Shown piece after piece: positions 6,871 to 14,859 of a stretch of 52,525 nt of DNA; position 1 is the first letter of the stretch, and every line of letters begins with the position of its first letter. Both the position numbers and the translations under genes were made by a program. The notes under the pieces were generated by a model. That model did not search any database and was not told the DNA's origin. It worked only from the letters and a program-made list of their open reading frames with translations. This DNA comes from Oscillospiraceae bacterium (GTDB taxonomy: Bacteria > Bacillota > Clostridia > Oscillospirales > Oscillospiraceae): contig JAJPXI010000207.1 of assembly GCA_021205585.1 (NCBI GenBank), positions 1 to 52,525 on the forward strand, given 5' to 3'.

Positions 6871-7207
6871 ACCGTTACCCGATTGGACGCTACGGGAGGC
6901 CAGGGCATATTGCAAAGCGCAACACTGTGAAGACTGTCAGATGCACGGGGACGACTCGTGGAGCTGTAAAATTAACAACCCCACCAACTGGGATTTGTCG
7001 GGGTGGTCGAAGTACACCCCTGAGGAAATTGCCTTGGCGAAGTTGTTGTTGAGGACCGGGCTTGAGACGGTGGAGCGCGACGGGTTCGCTGGACTGTCAC
7101 TATACGGAAATGGCGAGTGGAACAGCCGGTTGCCCGGAGAAGCCTTTCCGTCGGTTGCGCTTGGAGAAATGGTGTCGCTGAAAGATATAGCGGAGTCGGA
7201 AGAATAA
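6863..7207 (+). CDS. Cysteine-containing hypothetical protein, 114 aa
   Basis: The start is GTG 6863, six nt after AGGAGG; longer in-frame starts at 6842 and 6848 have no ribosome site. The N-terminal region has CKAQHCEDCQMHGDDSWSC, a four-cysteine cluster resembling the one in the preceding protein. The C-terminal part (LLLRTGLETVERDGFAGLSL) is likely helical. Function is unknown. Confidence 0.65.
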   Translation: MDKPLPDWTLREARAYCKAQHCEDCQMHGDDSWSCKINNPTNWDLSGWSKYTPEEIALAKLLLRTGLETVERDGFAGLSLYGNGEWNSRLPGEAFPSVALGEMVSLKDIAESEE

Positions 7208-7229
7208 AAATTTAAGGAGGATTTACATA

Positions 7230-8021
7230 TTGGAAAATATTATTAAATTATTCAACGAGGAAGATTTTAAGGTGTTCGAGAATTCGGACTTTGGTAATTT
7301 ACGGACTGTGTATATTGATGATGAGCCGTGGTTTGTCGGTAAGGATGTGGCGACAGCGCTTGGGTATGCTGATACATTCGGGGCGTTAAAAAAGCACGTC
7401 GATGCCGAGGATAAGCAAAACTGCCAAAATGACAGTTTTGACAGTCCGAGGGGAATGACCGTCATCAACGAGTCCGGCTTGTACTCTCTTATCATGTCCA
7501 GCAAGCTGCCAACCGCGAAAGAGTTCAAGCGCTGGGTGACGAGCGAGGTTCTCCCAAGTGTCCGTAAGCACGGAGCGTATATCACCAGAGAGACACTGAA
7601 TCAAATCATGACTTCGCCGGATTTTGCGATCCAGCTGTTTACCCAAATTAAAGAGGAACAGGAGAAGAACGCCGAACTCCAGAAGGAGAACGACGCCCTG
7701 AAGACTGAGGTTGACGGTCTGGCGCACAACACGGCTGAGTGGGACAAGCGGGCGACGCTCGTAGCTTTGATGCGCAACTTGGCCCGCAACAGTCTTCATA
7801 GTGATTTCCGCTATGCGTTCAATATCCTTTATAAGGAACTGCGGTACGCAAAGAAAATCAGCCTGTCTCAGCGCGACGGTGATGGTTCCCTGATTGACCG
7901 GATTGAGGATGATGAGTGGGACGATGTTCTGGAAGTTGCTTGCTCTATCTGCAAGCGGCACGGTATTGATGTAGCTCGCGTAGTCAATGAGGTCAATGCC
8001 GCTGCTTGCCAGTGCGTTTGA
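7230..8021 (+). CDS. BRO-N domain phage antirepressor, 263 aa
   Basis: Residues about 15-115 form a BRO-N domain: FGNLRTVYIDDEPWFVGKDV, then ATALGY, GMTVINESGLYSLIMSS and KRWVTSEVLPSVRKHG, the classic pattern of phage antirepressors. A coiled coil follows (EEQEKNAELQKENDALKTEV, about 140-160), then a C-terminal domain I do not recognise. It starts at TTG 7230 after AAGGAGG. Such proteins bind DNA or a repressor and switch lytic genes on. Its place in the early operon fits that role. Confidence 0.85.
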   Translation: MENIIKLFNEEDFKVFENSDFGNLRTVYIDDEPWFVGKDVATALGYADTFGALKKHVDAEDKQNCQNDSFDSPRGMTVINESGLYSLIMSSKLPTAKEFKRWVTSEVLPSVRKHGAYITRETLNQIMTSPDFAIQLFTQIKEEQEKNAELQKENDALKTEVDGLAHNTAEWDKRATLVALMRNLARNSLHSDFRYAFNILYKELRYAKKISLSQRDGDGSLIDRIEDDEWDDVLEVACSICKRHGIDVARVVNEVNAAACQCV

Positions 8022-8031
8022 TTTTGGGGTG

Positions 8032-8704
8032 GTGCAAACGAGAATTCTTGTAGCTTGCGAGGAGAGCCAGGCCGTGACGGTAGAGCTTCGGCGGCTGGGT
8101 CACGAGGCGTACTCCTGTGATTTGGAGCCTTGCTCCGGCGGACATCCTGAGTGGCATATCCAGGTGGATGCGCTGGAGCTGTTGAAAATGCGGTGGGACA
8201 TGATTATCGCTTTTCCTCCGTGTACATATTTATCCAATGCTGGAGCGAGGCACTTATTCAAAGGCGGAGAGCTGAACATAGAGCGGTACCAAAAGGGGCT
8301 GGAGGCGAAGGAATTCTTTCTAAGTTTTCTTTACGCCGACTGCCCGAAAGTGGCCGTTGAGAATCCGGTGTCGAGCAGAATCTTTGAGATGCGGCCCGAA
8401 AGGGGCCGTGTCCAATCCGGGGTCGCCCCGAATCTTTTTGTCGCCCCCCCCCCCAACGCAGGAAATACAGCCGTGGCAGTTTGGCCATCCTGTGCAGAAA
8501 AAGACCAGGCTGTGGCTTCGCGGACTGCCGCCGCTGGAGCCGACCAATGTGATCGAATACAAATGCGGATGCCACGAGGCCGGAACGTGGTTCATGGTCG
8601 GAGGGAAAGACCGCCAGAAGAACCGAGCGAAGACATTCCTGGGCGTGGCAAAGGCTATGGCCGAACAGTGGGCTGGGGACGCAAATCAGAAAGAGGTGAT
8701 ATGA
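8032..8704 (+). CDS. DNA cytosine methylase-like protein, frame broken at poly-C
   Basis: The translation matches a phage family usually annotated as DNA (cytosine-5) methyltransferase-like: RILVACEESQAV (SAM-site position), IIAFPPCTYLSNAG with the PPC catalytic-type motif, VAVENPVSSRIF, and EIQPWQFGHPVQKKTRLWLR. The N-terminal part is in one frame and the part from TQEIQPW onward is one base out. The shift falls in a run of 11 C (8444-8454); ten would restore about 223 residues. A GC-rich segment (8392-8454) with two hairpins precedes the run and adds about 20 residues not usual in the family. The start is uncertain (GTG 8029 or 8032, ATG 7987 or 7996). The stop TGA overlaps the next ATG (ATGA). 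Confidence 0.7.
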
Positions 8705-10330
8705 ATATCCAAAAAATTAACGGCACAGCGGTACATATTTAAGATACGCAGCTCCAGACTGCGCAAGGCAAAATGGAATCTGACGCTGTCCATCGACGAG
8801 GCCAGAAAAAATGAGGAGGTCATCGCTCTGGCCGACAGCCAGGTACTGCGTTGGATTGACGAGCTGAACGGCCTGGAGGACATGGACGCCTGCGCTATTG
8901 AGTTAAAGCGAGAGATCCGGCAGATCCGCAGGGAGCCGAACAGCATCCAGAGCAAACGCCGTATCCGGCGGCTGTATGCCGAGCTGGACAACGTGCAGTA
9001 CAAGCCGGACTACCTGTGCGTGGTGATGGACCGGCCAAGCGACTACCGGCGGGCGGTAAAAGGTTTTTCGGTCAACGGTATCCGGTACAAGCGTCTGCTT
9101 GGTACGGCTGGCGGCATTAAGAACAGCACCATCGTTTTTGTCAGCGACCGGTTGGTGGACGAGCTTCGTCGGCGGATTGACGACGGGCGGGACATGGCTC
9201 AGGCGTTCGTCCCGGCGAAACTGGAAGCGTATAAAGCTCTGACGTGCAGTGCCTCTACCCCGGTGTCCGCACCTAACGGCGTTCTGGTTGTGAACGACTG
9301 CGAGACCAGCTTTGTGTCCGAGGTCATGTATCTGACCGACGAGGGCGACGGCGAACCGGCTATGGAATACCGGGACGCCCAGGAGATTACGCTGGATGCG
9401 TCGGACGGCTGCGGGATGATTCATCCCTCCCTCGCCCAGAGGTGGAGCGACGAGCTTGGGCTTGGCTATTTGGCCAGCGGGCTGAACACCAGGATGGCCT
9501 GGGAGAAGGGCGTTGTCTTCACCTTCGACTTTGTGGACTTCGCCGAGCGGGTGGCCGGGACGTATCTAGTCAAGGACGCTTGGGGCGATGAGGTGGATGT
9601 GCGAAATGTGGACTTGGTGCTGACCACATCCATGGTCAAGCTGTGGGACAGTTATGAGAGCTGCCAGGATTATCTGGAGAAGTCTTACGCAAACGGCTAT
9701 ACATTCGGGATCACCAAGGTCTGCCCGGAGGAGCTGGAGAATGAGCGGACGCTGAACTACCAGTTCATCCAGCCGTTCTCGCTTTACGACGACGATATTG
9801 AGGAGCTGATCGCCCCGACGATGAACGAGGTTAAGGATGTGCTCGGCGGAGACTGGCGCAAGACTGTGCTGTTTCTAAAAGGCTCCGGTCTGAAAGAAGA
9901 GCGGGCTGCCAGGTTCGAGGACGACATCGCCAAGGCGATTATGATCAACCCACAGATGGTGGACGACCCGTATGTCCAGAACGCGGTGTACCAGGCGATT
10001 AAGAAGCGGATCGACGAGGCGAAGATCGGTGTGCTGAAAGTCCACGGCAACTACTCCATAGTCTCCGGCGATTTGTATGCTCTGTGCCAGAGTATGTTCG
10101 GGCTGGAGGTCACTGGTCTGCTGGGAGCTGGTGAGGTATATAACCGATACTGGCTGGACTGCAAGGCAGAAAACCTTGTTTGCTTTCGAGCGCCCATGAG
10201 CTGTCCAAATAATATCCGGCTGGTGCATCCGTCGGCCAGCGATGAGGCCGCCTACTGGTTCCGTTATATGCGGACTTGCACTGTGTTCAATGGGTGGGAC
10301 ACGGCGATGGTGGCATTAAATGGGTTGGAT
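8701..10330 (+). CDS. YonO-like DxDGD RNA polymerase, exon 1
   Basis: This is the N-terminal 543 residues of a single-chain double-psi beta-barrel RNA polymerase. Toward the end, CFRAPMSC recalls NRAP of beta-prime, and the exon stops after VALNGLD, the first Asp of the catalytic DYDGD; exon 2 supplies YDGDLVML. The start is ATG 8701, which overlaps the preceding stop as ATGA and has AGAGGTG upstream. That frame closes after 13 codons; dropping one A from the A6 run (8711-8716) leads into the long open frame (MNIQK, then LTAQRYIFKI). The alternative is a start at ATG 8882, which would discard good-looking coding sequence. The joined product is about 912 aa, close to SPbeta YonO. In SPbeta that enzyme transcribes phage late genes. 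Confidence 0.8.
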
Positions 10331-10628
10331 TAAATATCTATAGTCCCCCGCGTGGGTAACTGCGCGGTGAAAATTCGGTGAACCTGTAAATGCAGGGTGT
10401 GCGCACTGCGGTGCGTGCTAACGGTGAAACTCTCAGCTGAGACAACACCGTGCCAAGCCTTTGCGGAAACGCATTGGAAGGTGTAACGACTACAGCATAC
10501 GGCCTAAACGAGAGCATGGTTATGAAGCTGGTACTGCGCCGGTGAAACTCCGGCGCGGGAAGTGCCGAGCGCCCAGACTGCTGGGTGATGAGATAGTCTA
10601 TTCCCCATGGTGACATGGGGTAGTAAAG
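10331..10628 (+). ncRNA. Group I intron in the RNA polymerase gene (298 nt)
   Basis: The exon ends in U (GAT, 10330) and the intron ends in G (10628), the group I rule. Exon GGAU pairs with intron GUCC (10344-10347 region) to give P1 with the expected U-G pair at the splice site. P7 is GACTA (10488-10492) with TAGTC (10594-10598), in the usual AACGACTAC and GAGATAGTC contexts. No open frame lies inside. Removal joins LNGLD to YDGDLVM in frame, restoring the catalytic DxDGD motif. Confidence 0.9.
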
Positions 10629-11738
10629 TATGACGGAGACCTGGTCATGCTGACCGACAACGAAGTCCTGGTGCGGAACTTCGAGCCGCTTCCCGCCCTA
10701 ATGTGCGTCCAGCGCAAGGCGGAAAAGAAAGTGCCGACGGAAGAAGACTTTGTAGAATCCAATCTTGCCAGCTTTGGCAACGAGATCGGACAGACGACAA
10801 ACCGGATCACAGCGATGTATGAGATCCAGTCCCGGTGCAGGAAGGGCGACCGGGAGTATGATGAGCTGGCGTACCGTATTCAATGCGGGCAGTTGTACCA
10901 GCAGAATTCAATCGACAAGGCGAAAGGGATTATCTGTAAGCCAATGCCGAAGACCTGGTACGACCGGCACGCGGTCAATGATATTGAAGACGGCAACACG
11001 CGGGAGTTCTACCGCAGCATTGTGGCGGACAAAAAGCCGTACTTCATGCGGTACGTCTACCCCGCCCTAATGAAGCAGTACAACACTTACATAAAGAACA
11101 CGGGCCGCAACGCCCAGCGGGAATTTCAGACGACCGTTGAGGAAATGAAGAGCGTTCCATACGGCGAGCTGAAGGATGACCAGAAGAAATTTCTCCATCG
11201 GTATGACTACGGGATGCCGGTCGGAGTTGGCGACTGCGTCATGAATCGGATTTGCCGCCGGTTCGAGCGGGAGTTCGATGGCCATATCAAAAAGCACAAT
11301 GCCTCCTCTCTATTCGACTACCGGATTCTGAAATCCGGCTGTGAGTATAGCGAGGATCAATTCCGCGAGATCAGACGGCTATACGACGAGTACGTCGCCC
11401 AGCTCAAGCGGTACAAGATATTCTCGGCCTACGAGAAGGTCGACGGAGATATTTCCTCCGCTGAGTTCCAGGTTATGAACGAGGCGTTCCGTGCCGCCTG
11501 CGTCACCACCTGTCCGAACGAGGCGACCCTGTGCGATACTCTGCTGGACTTGTGTTATACACGCAACGCGACCAAGCGGTTTGTATGGGAGATGTGTGGC
11601 TCGTCAATCATACAGAATTTACTAAATCGAAATGACAGGATGATCTCCGTGCCTGTCCGGTGCGAGGACGGAGAATTTACATACGCCGGAGAGCGGTATG
11701 CTGTGCGGCAGACAAAGCTGGACGAGGTGAGCGGTTGA
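10629..11738 (+). CDS. YonO-like DxDGD RNA polymerase, exon 2
   Basis: This exon encodes 369 residues and begins with YDGDLVMLTDNEVLV, completing the metal-binding DYDGD motif of the second double-psi barrel. NEIGQTTNRITAMYEIQ follows about 65 residues later, where related polymerases have a conserved helix after the active site. Taken alone, the first ATG is at 10647, which would leave out the catalytic aspartates, so the intron model is needed. The stop overlaps the TTG start of the next gene. Confidence 0.85.
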   Translation, partial: YDGDLVMLTDNEVLVRNFEPLPALMCVQRKAEKKVPTEEDFVESNLASFGNEIGQTTNRITAMYEIQSRCRKGDREYDELAYRIQCGQLYQQNSIDKAKGIICKPMPKTWYDRHAVNDIEDGNTREFYRSIVADKKPYFMRYVYPALMKQYNTYIKNTGRNAQREFQTTVEEMKSVPYGELKDDQKKFLHRYDYGMPVGVGDCVMNRICRRFEREFDGHIKKHNASSLFDYRILKSGCEYSEDQFREIRRLYDEYVAQLKRYKIFSAYEKVDGDISSAEFQVMNEAFRAACVTTCPNEATLCDTLLDLCYTRNATKRFVWEMCGSSIIQNLLNRNDRMISVPVRCEDGEFTYAGERYAVRQTKLDEVSG

Positions 11739-12529
11739 GCGTTGAGCTTCGAGAAAATGAATGGGCGGAACGGATGATCTCTCTGGGTGAGCTTGGCCGT
11801 AAGCCAGGTGTGACGGTGCGGCGTGTGGCGCGGTACTACCTGGATTGCGGCTATGACCGCCGAGCGGCGGAGCGGGCCGTTGAGGAGTTTGTACTCCGCT
11901 GTGCGCCGGACTCCGGCTCCCTCTATCGCTCCAGCTTGGCGGAGAATGGAGTAAAGTGGGCGATGAAGCAGGAGGCGGTTAATATTGACTGGATTGGAGT
12001 TTCGGCTGGGGAGCTTGAGAAGATTGGGCAGATAAGCAGAAGACCGGTGAAGCGTTTGGCCTTTACACTCCTCTGCCTTGCGAAATATGGCATGATACGC
12101 AATCCGAAAAGCAACTACTGGGTCAGCACTCCATGCAACGACATTATGCGCATGGCGAACATCAAGACTTCGACCAAGCGGCAGGACGCCATGTTCCAGG
12201 AGCTGAACAGTATGGGCTTGATTGAGTTCTCTGTGCGGGTGGACAACCTAAGCGTTCGAGTCTGCTTTGTGGACGACGGGGAGCCGGTACTCCAGGTACC
12301 AGACTTTCGGAATCTAGGTTATCGGTATCAGATGTATCTGGGCGAGCCGTATTTCGAGTGCGTGAACTGCGGGTTGGTCACGCCGCAGAACGATCCAAAG
12401 AATCAGCGCCGTCAGAAATACTGCCCGGACTGTGCGCTCAAGATTCGGACGAAGCAGCACGTTGAGGCGGTTTCCAGGTATGATGCGGCGAAGAGAAAGC
12501 GAAAGCAGGAAGTTCAGCCAGCTCCTTAA
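11735..12529 (+). CDS. Winged-helix / zinc-finger DNA-binding protein, 264 aa
   Basis: It starts at TTG 11735, overlapping the polymerase stop, with GAGGTGAG upstream. The middle (about 130-200) looks like a winged helix: RLAFTLLCLAKYG, STPCNDIMRMANI, then a strand-rich wing. The C-terminus has CVNCG and CPDC about 20 residues apart, a zinc ribbon followed by a basic tail RYDAAKRKRKQE. Direct coupling to the RNA polymerase suggests a partner or specificity factor, but that is inference. A strong terminator follows. Confidence 0.7.
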   Translation: MSVELRENEWAERMISLGELGRKPGVTVRRVARYYLDCGYDRRAAERAVEEFVLRCAPDSGSLYRSSLAENGVKWAMKQEAVNIDWIGVSAGELEKIGQISRRPVKRLAFTLLCLAKYGMIRNPKSNYWVSTPCNDIMRMANIKTSTKRQDAMFQELNSMGLIEFSVRVDNLSVRVCFVDDGEPVLQVPDFRNLGYRYQMYLGEPYFECVNCGLVTPQNDPKNQRRQKYCPDCALKIRTKQHVEAVSRYDAAKRKRKQEVQPAP

Positions 12530-12556
12530 AATTGGGACAACTGACAATTTTAAGTA

Positions 12557-12600
12557 CCCCGAAAAACATTGAGTTCTCAATGTTTTTCGGGGCTTTGTTA
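12557..12600 (+). terminator. Rho-independent terminator
   Basis: CCCCGAAAAACATTGAG (12557-12573) pairs with its perfect complement ending at 12592, followed by CTTTGTTACTTTT. It closes the operon that ends with the winged-helix gene; the next genes need a new promoter, which I could not place with confidence. Confidence 0.9.
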
Positions 12601-12663
12601 CTTTTATTATAGTGGAAGGAAAATAAGTCGATCATTTGGTCGATATGAAAGGACGATTATTAT

Positions 12664-13455
12664 TTGGTAGAAATTACTCCGGCGAGATGCCCGAACTGTG
12701 GCCAGCATTTTTCCGTCAACACATTTGTTGGCGAGGAGCCGCTTCGGAGCGACGCCACACTGGTCAGGTCTACGATGTACAGAACGAACTGGTCTGACCT
12801 TCAGGAACTGATCACCAGCGACGATGGCAAGCACAGGTATGCGCTTTCGGTTGGTGACAAGGTTCAGTTCAGCTTAAAGGACGGGACTGAGACATTCGTC
12901 TATGTGGCGGCCATTGACCACTACAACCAGAACAGCGTGATCTTTTCGTTTGGCGAATCGCTGTGGAGCGCGGCGATAGCCGGTAACGCAAGAGACGTTA
13001 TGCTGACCGCGCACTGCGGCTGGTCTGACAGCGCGATGGTGGAGTTTTTGGAAAAGACTGTGCTTCCGCAGTTGCCAGACGAGCTTGTAGAGATTATTGT
13101 GCCGAGGAACATCGACCAGCGGCTGGAGGGGTACATCAGTATTAAAAAGTCGAAGCTGTGGCTGCCGTCTGTAGCGGAGGTTTTCGGGGAGAGTGTGCGG
13201 GATGAGGAATGCGAGTTCGGTGTAAAGCAATTCCCCTTGTTCGAGACTCTGCCTGGACGGATGCGCTACTGCGGGGGCGGCTCGTATGCTAAGCCGTATT
13301 GGACACGCTCCCCGAAGCTGCTTGACAGACAACGATTCTGGGGCGTCAACTATTACGGCTATGCCAATGCTGTGTATACGCATTGTCTGTCCGGCGTGTG
13401 CCCGTGTTTTATGATCAAGCGGGAAGAACGAAAGGTGGAAACGAGTTGCTTTTAA
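12664..13455 (+). CDS. DUF6273-like protein with N-terminal zinc knuckle, 263 aa
   Basis: It starts at TTG 12664 after AAAGGA. The N-terminus has CPNCG (residues 9-13). The C-terminal 60 residues (YWTRSPKLLD, then FWGVNYYGYANAVY and CPCFMI) match the DUF6273 pattern found in Clostridia and their phages, probably a C-type-lectin-like fold. Function is unknown. It is the first gene after a strong terminator and overlaps the next gene by 10 nt. Confidence 0.7.
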   Translation: MVEITPARCPNCGQHFSVNTFVGEEPLRSDATLVRSTMYRTNWSDLQELITSDDGKHRYALSVGDKVQFSLKDGTETFVYVAAIDHYNQNSVIFSFGESLWSAAIAGNARDVMLTAHCGWSDSAMVEFLEKTVLPQLPDELVEIIVPRNIDQRLEGYISIKKSKLWLPSVAEVFGESVRDEECEFGVKQFPLFETLPGRMRYCGGGSYAKPYWTRSPKLLDRQRFWGVNYYGYANAVYTHCLSGVCPCFMIKREERKVETSCF

Positions 13456-13625
13456 TTAGCAAGGGAGAAAAGGAAATGATCGCGCAGAGATTCCCGGAGG
13501 CGCACATCAGACGGACTATGACACAGAAATCCAAACGGCACCGCTACTATGTGGAGGAGACGAAGCCGGTTGTAGAATTCTTGAACGAGCTGCGCAACAG
13601 CGGCGTGGTCGAGGTGAGGTCATGA
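13446..13625 (+). CDS. Small hypothetical protein, 59 aa
   Basis: The probable start is TTG 13446, 8 nt after AAAGGTGG. The product (MLLISKGEKEMIAQRFPEAH, then basic KSKRHRYYVEE and a helix VVEFLNELRNS) resembles small proteins that accompany Firmicutes phage DNA genes, without known role. It overlaps the previous gene by 10 nt and the next by 4 nt (ATGA). Confidence 0.6.
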   Translation: MLLISKGEKEMIAQRFPEAHIRRTMTQKSKRHRYYVEETKPVVEFLNELRNSGVVEVRS

Positions 13626-14839
13626 GCGAGGAGCTGTATCGCCGCAGGGATGGTGAGACGCTGCTGCAATACCACAGGCGGTTGGTGAACGGCAAGCTGG
13701 TGGACAAGACCATCGACCTGGATTACACGGAGCTGTCCGAACTGGTCTACGGCCAGCACTACTCCAGCGACGTGGCGCGGCGTATGCTGTACGGCAGCCG
13801 CAAGACATTGGAGCTTTTGGACGCCGAGCGCACCAATGGCATGGATGACGATATGATTGCCGAACTGGACGAGAAGATCGCCCAGTCCAAAATGGAGACG
13901 CAGAAGCTGCGCGACCAGAGGCGTGAATATAATAAGCTGATGTATTTCGACGGCCGTATGGAACATTTGTATGAGCGGCTGGTGGAGGCCGCTGAGAATC
14001 TCAGGGACACGATTGGCGATCTGAATTTTGATGTGCCATTCGTACCGAATGATGCAAAAAACGAGAATGAGGCTGTGCTGGTGTTTGCCGACTGGCATTA
14101 TGGCCTGAAGACCTCCAACGCCTTCAATGAGTACGATACGGAAATTTGCAAGTGCCGCGTTGAGAAGGTTGTGAACGATGCGGCGGAGAGAATCGCGCTG
14201 CACGGCTGCAAGAAATTACATATTGTAATCCTGGGAGATCTGTTCCACGGCGCAATTCATACCAGCGCACGGGTCGCCTCGGAAGAGCTGGTGTGCGACC
14301 AGATTATGCAGGTGTCCGAGATTTTGGCACAAGCCATCGAATATCTGAGCCACTTCTGCCCCAAGGTTGAGGTGTACGCCACTTACGGTAATCATGGTCG
14401 GACGGTGCAGAACAAGAAGGACAGCATCCACCAGGACAACATGGAGAAGCTGATTCCCTGGTGGCTGACATATCGGCTGGACGGCTGCGAGGGCGTTTGC
14501 GTACATAACGGCGAGGTGGACGAGTTCGTTTTCCCCTCTGTTTGCGGGCATGAGTTCTGTGCGGTGCATGGAGACAACGATACAGTGCGGCAGTCTCCAA
14601 AGCTGCTGACGACGCTGTTCCAGAAAGTATATGGGAAGAATGTGGAATATATTCTGCTGGGTGATAAGCATCACGGTGAGAGCTTTGAGGAGCTGGGCGT
14701 GACGGCGATTATGTGCGGGTCTCTGTGCGGAACAGACGACTACGCCAACGGAAAACGATTGTACTCTACCCCGTCCCAGTTGCTAATGATTGTCAATCCT
14801 GCGTGCGGTGTGGACGCCATGTATCGCATCAAGTGCTAA
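13622..14839 (+). CDS. Calcineurin-like metallophosphoesterase, 405 aa
   Basis: All metal-binding motifs of the family are visible: DWH (157-159), GDLFHG (205-210), GNHGR (256-260), HGDND (316-320) and GDKHHG (347-352). The first 140 residues are a helical extension with a DNA-binding-like part and a coiled coil (EKIAQSKMETQKLRDQRREY). Such phage enzymes are usually seen as DNA or nucleotide phosphodiesterases; the substrate cannot be read from sequence. The ATGA overlap with the preceding gene shows coupling. Confidence 0.9.
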   Translation: MSEELYRRRDGETLLQYHRRLVNGKLVDKTIDLDYTELSELVYGQHYSSDVARRMLYGSRKTLELLDAERTNGMDDDMIAELDEKIAQSKMETQKLRDQRREYNKLMYFDGRMEHLYERLVEAAENLRDTIGDLNFDVPFVPNDAKNENEAVLVFADWHYGLKTSNAFNEYDTEICKCRVEKVVNDAAERIALHGCKKLHIVILGDLFHGAIHTSARVASEELVCDQIMQVSEILAQAIEYLSHFCPKVEVYATYGNHGRTVQNKKDSIHQDNMEKLIPWWLTYRLDGCEGVCVHNGEVDEFVFPSVCGHEFCAVHGDNDTVRQSPKLLTTLFQKVYGKNVEYILLGDKHHGESFEELGVTAIMCGSLCGTDDYANGKRLYSTPSQLLMIVNPACGVDAMYRIKC

Positions 14840-14859
14840 TATAGAAAGGAGGCGGTTGT

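Noticed and set aside
8882..10333. RNA polymerase part as a stand-alone gene starting at ATG 8882
   Set aside because: Good coding sequence extends upstream to the A6 tract, and the frame ends exactly at a group I intron before the catalytic residues.
12664..13455. DUF6273-like protein as target of a diversity-generating retroelement
   Set aside because: No reverse transcriptase gene and no template/variable repeat pair was seen in the window.
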